The notes: generated from the sequence alone by a model not told the origin. Shown: positions 25,412 through 33,988, numbered from the stretch's first letter. The stretch: 64,000 nucleotides of DNA from Streptosporangium sp. NBC_01756 (GCF_035917975.1 NZ_CP109130.1:1488001-1552000); one strand, 5' to 3'. A program made the numbers and translations.

Positions 25412-25978
25412 GTGAGGCGGCTACTCACGGTCCTGCTGTTCGCGTGCGCCGCGCTACTCGGCGTGGTCACCCCCGCGCAGGCCCACAACGTGCTGATCGG
25501 CAGCGACCCCAAGGACGGCGCCCAGCTCGCCACCGGTCCCGGAAAGATCACACTCACCTTCGACCAGGCAGTACGGCAGGGCTTCGCGCAGATCAGCGTG
25601 ACCGGCCCCGACGGGACCCGCTGGGAGGACGGCACGACGGCCGTCGACGGCCGGCAGGTCAGCATCGGGGTCAGGCCCCTGGGCCCGGCCGGGCAGTACA
25701 CCATCGGATACCGCATCCTGTCCTCCGACGGCCACCCGGTGGCCGACAAGGTGACTTTCGCCCTCACCACCGCGGGCACCGGCACCGCGTCCCAGCCCGC
25801 CCCGGCCGCCTCGGCCGCCGCACCGCAGGCACCCGGCCTGAGCGCCCAGGCCGCCGAGGCCGCGCAGAACGGCGGGGCCGGGATGGCCGTGCTGTGGATC
25901 GTCTGCGCCCTGGTCGTGCTGGGCGGAGCCACCGTCGTGGCGCTGCGCCGTACGAAGGAGCAGGGAGCCCCGAGATGA
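25412..25978 (+). CDS. CopC-domain copper-binding protein
   Basis: 188 aa from a GTG with a signal peptide (RRLLTVLLFACAALLGVVT) cleaved at AQA before His. The mature N-terminal His in HNVLIGSDPKDGAQL and the later SSDGHPV Asp/His pair are the copper(II) ligands of the CopC family. The CopC domain (about 28-125) is followed by an Ala/Pro-rich linker and one C-terminal membrane helix (about 155-178), the usual actinobacterial layout. An alternative in-frame ATG at 25364 would put 16 polar residues before the signal peptide. Overlaps copD (ATGA). Function: extracytoplasmic copper binding, handing copper to or from CopD. Confidence 0.88.
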   Translation: MRRLLTVLLFACAALLGVVTPAQAHNVLIGSDPKDGAQLATGPGKITLTFDQAVRQGFAQISVTGPDGTRWEDGTTAVDGRQVSIGVRPLGPAGQYTIGYRILSSDGHPVADKVTFALTTAGTGTASQPAPAASAAAPQAPGLSAQAAEAAQNGGAGMAVLWIVCALVVLGGATVVALRRTKEQGAPR

Positions 25979-27006
25979 CCGTCACCCTTGACCGGACCAC
26001 CGGAGCGGGCACGGTCAGAAAGCTGCTGGCCGGCGGGCTCATCTCGGGAGCCGTGCTCGCCGTACTGGCCGCGACGGTGTTCACCGCGCAGCAGGCGGTG
26101 CCGGGGATCACTCTGCCCGGCCCGCTGGTGGAGTACGGCCTGCCGGTGCTGCGGGTGCTGCTGGACCTGGCCGCGGTGGCCGTGGTCGGGCTGAGCCTGC
26201 TGCCCCGGCTGCTCGGCTTCGACGACCCGGAACGGACCGAGCCGGTGATGCGCCGGGCCCGGCCGGCCGCGGTGACGTTCGCGTGGGCCTGGGCGGTGCT
26301 CGCCCTGGCCGTCATCGTCTTCCAGACCGCCCAGCTCAACCCCGGGCTCGTGCCGACCCCGGGAATGGTCGCCGAGTATGTCGACAGCGTCGGCGCGGGC
26401 CAGGGGATGCTCTTCAGCGCGGCCTGCGCGCTCGTCTACGCCGGGATCGGACTGCTGGCCGTACGGTTCGGCGAGAAGGTCCCGGCCGAGCTGCGGATCG
26501 TGATCGCCTTCTTCGGCCTGCTGCCGATCCCGGTCACCGGCCACGCGGTCGACTCGGTCTGGCACGACCCCATCATGATCTCGATGGAGCTGCACGTGAT
26601 GGGCGCGGCCGCCTGGACCGGCGGGCTGCTCACGATCGTCACGCTGCTCACCGGGGACCGCGAACTGCTGGCACGGGTGCTGCCGAAGTTCTCCCGGCTG
26701 GCCACCCTGGCGCTGGTCCTGGTCGGCCTCTCCGGTCTGGTGAACGGCCTCGCCACGATGGCCCTCACCCAGGGAGTGGAGCTGCCCGGCGCGGTGTTCA
26801 CCAGCGACTACGGGCTGCTCGTGGTGGCCAAGACGGTGTGCGTGGCGCTGCTCGTGCCCTTCGCCGCCCACATCCGCTTCCGCCTGCTGCCGCGCATCGC
26901 CGCGCGGCAGGGGACGGCGGTCGCGGCGTGGGCGGCAGCGGAAATCACCGTGATGGGTCTGGCCTACGGCGTCGCGGTGGCGCTGACCACGGCCTCCATG
27001 TCCTGA
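25975..27006 (+). CDS. CopD-family copper transport membrane protein
   Basis: 343-aa polytopic protein with about eight helices. The CopD domain (about 190-340) includes conserved TGHAVDSVWHDP and ELHVMGAAAWTGGLL with potential copper-ligand His residues, and the FSRLATLALVLVGLSGLVN segment typical of the family. ATG overlaps the CopC stop (25975-25978). Its last 43 bp overlap the 3' end of the convergent membrane-protein gene. Together with CopC it probably moves copper across the membrane. Confidence 0.88.
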   Translation: MTVTLDRTTGAGTVRKLLAGGLISGAVLAVLAATVFTAQQAVPGITLPGPLVEYGLPVLRVLLDLAAVAVVGLSLLPRLLGFDDPERTEPVMRRARPAAVTFAWAWAVLALAVIVFQTAQLNPGLVPTPGMVAEYVDSVGAGQGMLFSAACALVYAGIGLLAVRFGEKVPAELRIVIAFFGLLPIPVTGHAVDSVWHDPIMISMELHVMGAAAWTGGLLTIVTLLTGDRELLARVLPKFSRLATLALVLVGLSGLVNGLATMALTQGVELPGAVFTSDYGLLVVAKTVCVALLVPFAAHIRFRLLPRIAARQGTAVAAWAAAEITVMGLAYGVAVALTTASMS

Positions 27007-28169
27007 GCGCGCAGCCGGTAACGGCGCATGGCCCACTCGCCGCCCACCCACAGGGCGGCGAGCAGGAGGCCGCCGATCAGCATGGTCATCGGCGGCACCA
27101 GCGGCGGGGTGTGGTAGGCCACGCTCTGCAGGCGGAGCGCCTGGTCGACGACGACGGTGGCCGCGAGCGAGCCGGCCAGCGCCCGCACCACCGGGATCCG
27201 GATCAGGAAGGCCAGGTCGACGGCGAGCGCCCCGGCGATCAGGAAGACCGGCACCGACGAGCGCGGGAAGTCGGTGAGCGCCAGGAGCGGCCAGATCAGG
27301 GTGCGGTAGGCGATGTAGACGCCGACCACGGCGGTGGCCGCGAACATCCGGCCGATCATCGCGCGGGCGAAGACCAGAGTGATCATGGCGGCGACCGCGG
27401 CGTAGAGCGGGTAGACCTGGTCGGGCACCGGCAGGGTGAAATTGACGACCATCGTCCGGTCCACCGCGCGACCCATCTGGTCGGCGGCGAACTGCAGCAG
27501 GATGGGCTCGGCCTCCGGACGCCCCTGGTCCCAGGCGGCGAGGCCGAACACCCCGTACTCCTGGTGCTGGGCCGGGAACCAGACGTTCTCGAACAGGAAC
27601 ACGAAGAGCCCGCCGAGGACCATCGTCCGGGCCCGCCCCACGGGCGCGCCCATGAACCAGCCCCGGATCACCCCGCAGATCATGAGGAGCGTGCCGAAGT
27701 AGAGCATTATGTGCGACGGGCTCCACGAGGTGATGTCGAGCCCGTTGATCCGGTGGTTGATCAGGTCCAGCGGCACCGCGGTCAGGAAGATCCCGGTGCC
27801 CCAGCCGATGAGGCGCTGCGCGGTCCGGTCCACGCCGTAACCGGTGTAGAGATGGATGATCGTGAGCGTCAGGGCGATGACTGTGCCGACACTGTTGAGC
27901 AGGTGCGGCGGCGCCAGGTCGTCACGGAGCCACTTGAAGTGCCAGGAGACGTCCCAGGAGGCGCCCAGCACCTTGAAGGAGAAGGCCACCAGCCACCCGA
28001 GATACAGCAGCCGGAACAGATCCTCCGGAGTCTCACGGCCTGCCTTCCCCCTGGTCCAGTAGGGCAGGGCCCACTCAATGGCTGGAGTGGCTCTTCGTCT
28101 GAGGATCTCGACTGACTTCACGTGTCGAAATGATGCCTGGGCTTTACCTTGCTCCGCAATCGGGAACAT
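26964..28169 (-). CDS. Polytopic membrane protein of unknown function
   Basis: 401 aa with roughly ten hydrophobic helices spread from residue 55 to 385. It contains several His-rich membrane-edge motifs: SWDVSWHFKW, LLNSVGT, SPSHIMLYFG and FPAQHQEYG. Similar proteins are found beside CopC/CopD genes in actinobacteria, so a link to copper handling is possible, but I do not recognise an enzymatic family. Start: ATG at 28167-28169 gives the longest form; a GTG 16 codons later (before KSVEILRRR) is an alternative, and no clear Shine-Dalgarno supports either. Its 3' end overlaps copD by 43 bp in convergent orientation. Confidence 0.75.
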   Translation of the reverse strand: MFPIAEQGKAQASFRHVKSVEILRRRATPAIEWALPYWTRGKAGRETPEDLFRLLYLGWLVAFSFKVLGASWDVSWHFKWLRDDLAPPHLLNSVGTVIALTLTIIHLYTGYGVDRTAQRLIGWGTGIFLTAVPLDLINHRINGLDITSWSPSHIMLYFGTLLMICGVIRGWFMGAPVGRARTMVLGGLFVFLFENVWFPAQHQEYGVFGLAAWDQGRPEAEPILLQFAADQMGRAVDRTMVVNFTLPVPDQVYPLYAAVAAMITLVFARAMIGRMFAATAVVGVYIAYRTLIWPLLALTDFPRSSVPVFLIAGALAVDLAFLIRIPVVRALAGSLAATVVVDQALRLQSVAYHTPPLVPPMTMLIGGLLLAALWVGGEWAMRRYRLRAQDMEAVVSATATP

Positions 28170-28294
28170 CCCTCAGACATCCCCGATCATCGATCGGAGA
28201 CCCCCTTCCGGCTCCGGGCGACCGCCCGCACGGAGGCCTCGGCGCGGCCCGGCCGTCTCAGGTCTCTCTCAGCTCCCCTTAGTAGGCTCTCGGC

Positions 28295-30886
28295 ATGAAA
28301 CTCGCAGGGAGGCCGGCCACCTGGGTCGCGGTGGTCGCCGTGCTGGTCATCGGTGTCGCGACCTGGGTGCTGTGGCCGTCCGCACCACCGGTGCGCGTCC
28401 AGGACCAGAAGATCACAGTTCTGGACGGGCCCGGAGACGACCAGCGGGTCACGCTTGACGCGAGTTTCTTCCCGCCCGCCGGAGGCGGCCGGGCACCGGC
28501 GGTGCTGCTCGCGCACGGTTTCGGCGGCAGCAAGGAGAGTGTCCGGGCCGCGGCCGTACGGCTGGCACAGGAGGGCTACGCCGTGCTGACCTGGTCGGCG
28601 CGGGGCTTCGGCCGCTCCACCGGGCAGATCGCACTCAACTCCCCCGACTACGAGGTCAAGGACGTCCACCAGCTCGTCGACTGGATGGCCAGACGGCCCG
28701 AGGTCCGGCTCGACGCGGCCGGCGACCCGCTGGTGGGCGTCGCGGGCGGCTCCTACGGCGGGGCGATCGCACTGATGGCCGCCGCGTACGACGGCAGGAT
28801 CGACGCGATCGTCCCCCAGATCACCTGGTACGACCTGGCCGACGCGCTGTTTCCCGACGCGGGTGGCCAGGGGCCGCAGAACGGCGTGTTCAAGCGGATG
28901 TGGGCGGGGCTGTTCTTCAGCCGGGGCGGCCCGACGCCGGAGACGGGACTGGGCGGGCCGGCCGGAACGAGCGGTCGCACCGCCGTCCCGCCCGTCACCC
29001 CGCAGACCGCGCAGGAGGTCCGGTGCGGCCGGTTCCTTCCGGAGATCTGCGACATGTACCAGCAGGTGGCCGAGACCGGCCGGGCGACGCCGGGCGCGAT
29101 CGAGACCCTGCGCAGATCCAGTCCGGTATCCGTGCCCGGGAAGATCAAAATTCCGACGCTGCTGCTCCAGGGACAGCAGGACTCGCTGTTCCCCCTGGGC
29201 CAGGCGGACGCCAACGCCAGAGCCGTCGCCGCCACCGGCGCCCCCGTCGGCGTGGCCTGGTTCGACGGCGGCCACGACGGCGGCAACGGCGAGGTCGACT
29301 GGATCCACGAGCGAACCCTCGGCTGGTTCGACCGTTATCTGAAGAAGGACACCGGCACGGATCCGGCGGCCAGCCCGTTCACCGTCACCCGCGACGGCGG
29401 CCGGGATCCGGGGACCCGCCGCCCGGTCCAGCTGCACGCCACCGCGGACGGCTACCCCGGCCTGGGCGGCACCGCCCGGACCACGGTGCCGCTCAGCGGC
29501 GCGGACCAGCAGGTGGCCAACCCGCCCGGCGGATCGCCCTCCTCGATCAGCGCGGTCCCCGGATTCGGCGCTCTCGCGAGCGGCGCCGGAAACCTGAGCG
29601 TGTCCGTCGACATGCCGGGCCAGAGCGCCACCTTCGACTCCGCGCCGCTGGAGCTCCCGCTGCAGGTCACCGGGAGCTCCACCGTGAAGGTACGGGTGCG
29701 GCCCGCGGAGTCCTCCGCGGGTAGGAGCACCGGAGCGGGCGACGTGACGCTGTTCGCCAAGCTCTACGACGTGGCCGGCGACGCCCAGGCACCGCTGCTG
29801 CCCGAGTCGCTCGCCGCCCCGGTCAGGATCGCCCTTCCCGAGGGCGGCACCGGCGAGGCCGTGGTCAGCCTGCCCGCCATCGACCACCGCTTCGAGGTCG
29901 GGCACCGGCTGCGCGTCGCCTTCACCACCACCGACCTGGGCTACAGCACCCCCTCGGCACCGGCCGTCTACACGGTCGGCCTGGTCTCGCAGGCCGTGAC
30001 CGTGCCGACCGACGCCACCCTGCGGACCCCCGCCGGCGGCCCCGCCTGGTGGACCTGGGCACTGCCGCTGGCCTCCCTCGTCGTCGCGGGAATCCTGCTG
30101 CTCACCGGACGCCGGCGCGGCGGCGACGACCACGAGCCCGCCCAGGACACCGTGCCCCTGCGGATCAACGGCCTGACCAAGGCCTACCGCAACGGCGAAC
30201 TGGCGGTGAACGACCTGTCCTTCACCGTCGAGCAGGGCCAGGTGCTCGGCCTGCTCGGCCCCAACGGGGCGGGCAAGACCACCACCATGCGCATGCTGAT
30301 GGGACTGATCCACCCCGACGCGGGCGAGATCCGGATCTTCGGCCGCCGGGTCGTCCCCGGCGCCCCGGTCCTGTCCCGGCTGGGCTCCTTCGTCGAAGGC
30401 CCCGGCTTCCTGCCGCACCTGACCGGCCGGGCCAACCTGGAGCTCTACTGGAAGGCGACGGGCCGCCCCACGGAGGACGCCCACTTCGCCGAGGCCCTGG
30501 AGATCGCCGGGCTCGGCAACGCGCTGGAGCGCGCCGTACGGACCTACTCCCAGGGCATGCGCCAGCGCCTGGCCATCGCGCAGGCCATGCTCGGCCTGCC
30601 CGATCTGCTGGTCCTCGACGAGCCCGCCAACGGTCTCGACCCGCCCCAGATCCGGGAGATGCGCAGGGTCCTGATCTCCTACGCCGAGCGGGGCCGCACC
30701 GTCATCGTCTCCAGCCACCTGCTCGCCGAGGTGGAGCAGACCTGTAGCCACGTGGTGGTCATGCACCGGGGCCGCCTCATCACGGCCGGCCCGGTGAGCG
30801 AACTGCTGCGCGGCCGTACCTCCGCCAACGGCTCGGGCACCCGCCTGGAGGACGTGTTCCTGGACCTGATCGGGGAAAATGCATGA
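28295..30886 (+). CDS. Alpha/beta hydrolase (CocE/X-Pro peptidase type) fused to an ABC ATPase
   Basis: 863 aa. An N-terminal signal-anchor helix (about 8-28) is followed by an extracytoplasmic alpha/beta hydrolase (about 40-365) with GGSYGG nucleophile elbow, QQDSLFP acid loop and GGHDGG His; a galactose-binding-like C domain (about 380-580); a second membrane helix near 590-607; and a complete cytoplasmic ABC ATPase (about 620-860) with GPNGAGKTT, YSQGMRQR and LLVLDEP. Topology fits: hydrolase outside, ATPase inside. TAGGCT at 28283-28288 lies six bases before the ATG and no Shine-Dalgarno is seen, so a leaderless message is likely. Coupled to the permease gene by ATGA. Substrate unknown; peptide processing with transport is plausible. 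Confidence 0.88.
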   Translation: MKLAGRPATWVAVVAVLVIGVATWVLWPSAPPVRVQDQKITVLDGPGDDQRVTLDASFFPPAGGGRAPAVLLAHGFGGSKESVRAAAVRLAQEGYAVLTWSARGFGRSTGQIALNSPDYEVKDVHQLVDWMARRPEVRLDAAGDPLVGVAGGSYGGAIALMAAAYDGRIDAIVPQITWYDLADALFPDAGGQGPQNGVFKRMWAGLFFSRGGPTPETGLGGPAGTSGRTAVPPVTPQTAQEVRCGRFLPEICDMYQQVAETGRATPGAIETLRRSSPVSVPGKIKIPTLLLQGQQDSLFPLGQADANARAVAATGAPVGVAWFDGGHDGGNGEVDWIHERTLGWFDRYLKKDTGTDPAASPFTVTRDGGRDPGTRRPVQLHATADGYPGLGGTARTTVPLSGADQQVANPPGGSPSSISAVPGFGALASGAGNLSVSVDMPGQSATFDSAPLELPLQVTGSSTVKVRVRPAESSAGRSTGAGDVTLFAKLYDVAGDAQAPLLPESLAAPVRIALPEGGTGEAVVSLPAIDHRFEVGHRLRVAFTTTDLGYSTPSAPAVYTVGLVSQAVTVPTDATLRTPAGGPAWWTWALPLASLVVAGILLLTGRRRGGDDHEPAQDTVPLRINGLTKAYRNGELAVNDLSFTVEQGQVLGLLGPNGAGKTTTMRMLMGLIHPDAGEIRIFGRRVVPGAPVLSRLGSFVEGPGFLPHLTGRANLELYWKATGRPTEDAHFAEALEIAGLGNALERAVRTYSQGMRQRLAIAQAMLGLPDLLVLDEPANGLDPPQIREMRRVLISYAERGRTVIVSSHLLAEVEQTCSHVVVMHRGRLITAGPVSELLRGRTSANGSGTRLEDVFLDLIGENA

Positions 30887-31794
30887 GTGACGTCCACGGT
30901 TCCGGTACGGCTCTGGCCGGCGGTCCGGCGAATGCCGGCTCCCCGGACGGCGGTTCGGCGGCCGGCTATCTGCCCGGACGCACGCTGCCGCTGGCGGTGG
31001 AGATCGTCCGCCAGTTCAAACGGCGCCGCACGCTGGCCATGTTCGGCCTGCTGCTCGTGCTGCCGTGGGTCCTGGTGATCGCGTTCACGCTCGGCGCCGG
31101 ATCCGGGCAGCCCGGTGCCACGCTGCGCATCTCCGACCTGGCGACCGAGGGGGGCCTGAACTTCGCCGCGTTCGCGCTGTCGGTGTCGGTGGGTTTCCTG
31201 CTGGTCGTCGCGGTGGCGCTGTTCTGCGGTGACACCGTGGCCAGTGAGGCGAGCTGGTCGTCGCTGCGCTACCTGCTGGCCGCGCCCATCCCCCGTGACC
31301 GGCTGCTGCGGCAGAAACTGATCGTCGCGATGGGCTACTCGGCGGCCGCGGTGATCTGCCTGCCGCTGATGGCGCTGCTGGCCGGGACTCTCGCGTTCGG
31401 CTGGAACGACGTCCGCGTGCCCGGCACCGGCGAGACCATCGCCGCGCTGGACGTGCTGCCCCGCTTCGGGATCGTGATCCTCTATGCGCTGGTCAGCCAG
31501 TTCGTGGTCGCCGCCCTGGCCTTCCTGCTCTCGGTCAGCACCGACTCCCCGCTCGGCGCGGTCGGCGGGGCGGTCGGCCTGGTGATCGTGAGCAACATCC
31601 TGCAGGCGGTGGAGGCGCTCGGCCCGCTCCGGGAGTTCCTTCCGACCTTCTGGAACACGGCCTGGCTGGACGCCCTGGCGCCGCAGCCCGACTACGGCGG
31701 CATGGTCAAGGGGGTGGCCGTCTCGGTCACCTACTCGGCCGTCCTGGTCGCCTTCGCCTTCCGCCGCTTCCGCCGCAGAGACGTCGTTTCCTAG
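30883..31794 (+). CDS. ABC-2 type permease, partner of the hydrolase-ATPase fusion
   Basis: 303 aa: a 40-residue Gly/Ala/Ser-rich cytoplasmic N terminus, then about six helices (residues 48-68, 88-112, 140-170, 195-220, 225-245, 275-290). The sequence VASEASWSSLRYLLAAPIPRD is the coupling-helix region typical of ABC-2 permeases. The ATG overlaps the upstream TGA (30883-30886), so it is translated together with the ATPase it needs. Confidence 0.87.
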   Translation: MSDVHGSGTALAGGPANAGSPDGGSAAGYLPGRTLPLAVEIVRQFKRRRTLAMFGLLLVLPWVLVIAFTLGAGSGQPGATLRISDLATEGGLNFAAFALSVSVGFLLVVAVALFCGDTVASEASWSSLRYLLAAPIPRDRLLRQKLIVAMGYSAAAVICLPLMALLAGTLAFGWNDVRVPGTGETIAALDVLPRFGIVILYALVSQFVVAALAFLLSVSTDSPLGAVGGAVGLVIVSNILQAVEALGPLREFLPTFWNTAWLDALAPQPDYGGMVKGVAVSVTYSAVLVAFAFRRFRRRDVVS

Positions 31795-31864
31795 CCTTTA
31801 GTCGCCCTTTCCAGTCGCTTGCCTTTTCGCCTCACATATTCGTCACGCGTACCTCGGCGGCATG

Positions 31865-31884
31865 GCGCCTTTCATATAAGGCGC
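31865..31884 (+). terminator. Hairpin after the ABC transporter operon
   Basis: GCGCCTT and AAGGCGC form a 7-bp stem around the loop TCATAT, 70 bases past the permease stop; a T5 run follows 12 bases later (31896-31900). Probably the operon terminator. Confidence 0.45.
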
Positions 31885-31910
31885 ACCATGTCCGCTTTTT
31901 ACCCTTTTGA

Positions 31911-31935
31911 GTTTTTTCATCACGTTCTAGGGTAG
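31911..31935 (+). promoter_or_regulatory. SigB/SigF-type stress promoter of the gas-vesicle cluster
   Basis: GTTT at 31911-31914 and GGGTAG at 31930-31935 are 15 bases apart, close to the GTTT-N14-16-GGGTAY consensus of actinobacterial SigB/SigF-group sigma factors. The predicted start near 31942 gives a leader of about 140 nt. Gas-vesicle operons in Streptomyces have been linked to osmotic stress, which fits this sigma class; the assignment is inference. Confidence 0.5.
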
Positions 31936-31982
31936 GAATCCAGCCGACTCGGAAGCGAAATGCCTCCGACATTCAGCGCGAC

Positions 31983-32010
31983 AGACGCCAGTCCTCAGCG
32001 GCGTCTTTCT
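31983..32010 (+). terminator. Terminator-like hairpin in the gas-vesicle leader
   Basis: AGACGCC and GGCGTCT pair as a perfect 7-bp stem with a 10-base loop and run directly into TTTCT. It lies between the predicted promoter and the first gene, so it may act as an attenuator or as the end of upstream transcription. Confidence 0.5.
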
Positions 32011-32084
32011 CCGTCCGGCCGCTGACCGAAGCCTCGTGGACGGACGGATCCCAAGGCGGAGTGATCGATTGGGGAGTGGTGATC

Positions 32085-32756
32085 GTGAAGTGCGGACCAC
32101 AGATAGCCCTGGCTGTCGGTGCCGGTTACCTTCTGGGCCGGCATCACAAGCTGCGGATGGCGCTCGGGCTGGCAGCGGCCGGCGCGACCGGCAAACTGGG
32201 GGCGAGCGGGAGCGACCTGCTGCAGCAGGGCCTGAAACTGCTGGGTTCCTCTCCGGAGCTGGAAAAGATCGTTAACAGTGTCCGCGGCGAGCTGTTCGAG
32301 GTCGGCAAGTCCGCGGCGCGGGCGGCGGCGGGCAAGCAGATCGACACGCTGACCTCCAAGCTCCACAACCGGGTGGAGTCGCTACGGGTTCCGGGCGGAG
32401 CCGGCGGCGAGGAGGAAGAGGAAGAGGAGCCCACCCGCGGACGCAAGGGTGGCAAGGCCCGCGCCGCTCGCCCGGAGCCCGAGGACGAGGACGAGGACTA
32501 CGAGGAGGAGGAGCCCGAAGAGGAGGAAGAAGAGGAAGAGGAAGAGCCGGCCCCGGCCCGCGGGCGCCGCGCCACGGGCGGACGGAGCCGCCCGGCGGCC
32601 AAGACCCGTCCCGCACCCGAAGAGGATGAGGAAGAAGAGGAGGACGAGGAAGAGGAGGAGGAAGAGCCACCGGCCAAGAGCGCACGGCGCCGGGGCGGCG
32701 CACAGCGCGAGAAGGCCGCCGCAGGCAGCCGTCCGGTCCGCCGGGCACGGGGGTGA
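32085..32756 (+). CDS. Gas-vesicle-cluster accessory protein with acidic repeats
   Basis: 223 aa. A hydrophobic Gly/Ala-rich N terminus (QIALAVGAGYLLGRHHKLR, then LGLAAAGATGKLG) precedes an amphipathic region (40-110) and a long Glu/Asp-rich, Arg-punctuated tail (115-223). GTG at 32085 is preferred because GGGGAG lies eight bases upstream; an in-frame GTG at 32061 would add eight residues. Position at the head of the cluster and overlap with the SRPBCC gene (GTGA) tie it to gas-vesicle formation. It may correspond to one of the extra actinomycete gvp genes (such as gvpT or gvpY), but I cannot assign the name. Role possibly membrane association or scaffolding. Confidence 0.75.
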   Translation: MKCGPQIALAVGAGYLLGRHHKLRMALGLAAAGATGKLGASGSDLLQQGLKLLGSSPELEKIVNSVRGELFEVGKSAARAAAGKQIDTLTSKLHNRVESLRVPGGAGGEEEEEEEPTRGRKGGKARAARPEPEDEDEDYEEEEPEEEEEEEEEEPAPARGRRATGGRSRPAAKTRPAPEEDEEEEEDEEEEEEEPPAKSARRRGGAQREKAAAGSRPVRRARG

Positions 32757-33988
32757 GCGGGATGGCCGAGAAATCCCGAGCCCAACCGGCAGAGGAAGCC
32801 GGGCAGGTGCTGCCCATCGACCAGCTCACCCAGGAACTGCGGAACCTCGCCGAGGCGCTCGGGGAGCGGATCCTGTCGTCCGCGACCGACAAGATCGGCG
32901 GGCTGACCGACCGGTTGACCGACTACGCGGGCGGCAGCGGCGGATCGGACCTGCTGGGGGCGATCACCGGAGGCTCGAAGCACCCCATGTTGTCCGGGCT
33001 GAAAGGGGTGGCCAAGATGGCCGGTGGCGGACTGCTCAAGAAGATCACCGGGGGCGGCAAAGGCGGGAAGAGCAAGAAACTCAAGCTGACCAACATCATC
33101 GAGTCGCTCGACGTGGGCGCTCCCCGGAGGCTCGTCTACGACCAGTGGACCCAGTTCCAGGACTTCCCCAGCTTCATGAAGAAGGTCGAGGGGGTCGACC
33201 AGCAGTCCGACGAGAAGACGACGTGGAAGGCCCAGGTCTTCTGGTCGCACCGGACCTGGGAGTCGACGATCGTCGAGCAGATTCCCGACCAGCGGATCGT
33301 CTGGCGCTCCAAGGGAGCCAAGGGCTACGTCGATGGTTCCGTGACCTTTCACGAGGTCACCCCCGACATGACCCGGATCCTGCTCGTACTGGAGTACCAC
33401 CCGCAGGGGTTCTTCGAGAAGACCGGCAACATCTGGCGCGCACAGGGCCGGCGGGCGCGCCTGGAGTTCAAGCACTTCCGGCGGCACGTCATGATGCAGA
33501 CGGTGCTGAACCCCGACGACCTCGAGGGCTGGCGTGGCGAGATACGCGACAGCCAGGTCGTCAAGGACCACGAGACCGCCATCCAGGAAGAGCAGGAGCA
33601 ACAGGAACAGGAAGAGGCGCCGGAGGAGATCGAGGACCAGGAAGGCGGAGAGGAGGGAGAGGAGGCCGAGGAGCAGGAGGAGCCCGAAGAGGGAGAGCAG
33701 GACGAGGGAGAGCAGGACGAGGGAGAGCAGGACGAGGGAGAGCAGGACGAGGAGGAGCCCGAAGAGGACGAAGAAGAAGAGGAGGAGGAACCCGAGGAGG
33801 AACCCCAGGCCAAACGCCCGGCGCGGCGCGGCCGCCGTACCGCGGAGGCGGAGGAGGAACCGGAGGACGAGGAGTCCGCACCGGCGAAACGTCCGGTACG
33901 GCGCCGACGCGGTGAAACGGAGGCAGGCACGGACAAAAGACCGCCGTCGCGACCCGCCCGCCGCCGGACCGGCACCCGGGGCACGTGA
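32753..33988 (+). CDS. SRPBCC-family protein with acidic repeat tail, gas-vesicle cluster
   Basis: 411 aa. Residues 110-260 form an SRPBCC/START-like ligand-binding domain (ESLDVGAPRRLVYDQWTQFQ, then FPSFMKKVEGV and a conserved HRTWESTIVEQIPDQRIVW). Residues 275-411 are almost entirely Glu/Gln/Asp with later Arg/Pro. A GEQDE repeat is encoded by four perfect 15-bp units. SRPBCC proteins accompany actinomycete gvp clusters (probably the gene called gvpZ in Streptomyces; not certain). Start is the GTG in the GTGA overlap at 32753 or the ATG at 32762. A 132-bp gap separates it from gvpA. Confidence 0.82.
   Translation: MSGMAEKSRAQPAEEAGQVLPIDQLTQELRNLAEALGERILSSATDKIGGLTDRLTDYAGGSGGSDLLGAITGGSKHPMLSGLKGVAKMAGGGLLKKITGGGKGGKSKKLKLTNIIESLDVGAPRRLVYDQWTQFQDFPSFMKKVEGVDQQSDEKTTWKAQVFWSHRTWESTIVEQIPDQRIVWRSKGAKGYVDGSVTFHEVTPDMTRILLVLEYHPQGFFEKTGNIWRAQGRRARLEFKHFRRHVMMQTVLNPDDLEGWRGEIRDSQVVKDHETAIQEEQEQQEQEEAPEEIEDQEGGEEGEEAEEQEEPEEGEQDEGEQDEGEQDEGEQDEEEPEEDEEEEEEEPEEEPQAKRPARRGRRTAEAEEEPEDEESAPAKRPVRRRRGETEAGTDKRPPSRPARRRTGTRGT
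33689..33748. repeat. Four perfect 15-bp tandem repeats in the SRPBCC gene
   Basis: Units GAGGGAGAGCAGGAC at 33689-33703, 33704-33718, 33719-33733 and 33734-33748 are identical and in frame, encoding repeated EGEQD. The perfect identity suggests recent expansion by slippage. Confidence 0.95.

Larger units (their letters stand above)
31795..32084. other. Intergenic leader region before the gas-vesicle cluster
   Basis: 290 bp, locally AT-rich. It contains a 7-bp stem hairpin (31865-31884), a SigB-type promoter (31911-31935) and a terminator-like hairpin (31983-32010) inside the predicted 5' leader. No ORF is convincing here. Confidence 0.6.

Noticed and set aside
25186..27726. 846-codon minus-strand open frame
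   Set aside because: It is antisense to E2, CopC and CopD and frame-shifted against the membrane protein; composition is that of a shadow frame.
31865..32010. Gas-vesicle leader considered as a riboswitch
   Set aside because: Only two simple hairpins are visible; no conserved motif of a known riboswitch class could be found.
33689..33748. Short perfect repeats here and at 13644 and 58291 considered as a CRISPR array
   Set aside because: Units are directly adjacent without unique spacers, and no cas genes are present; they are minisatellites.
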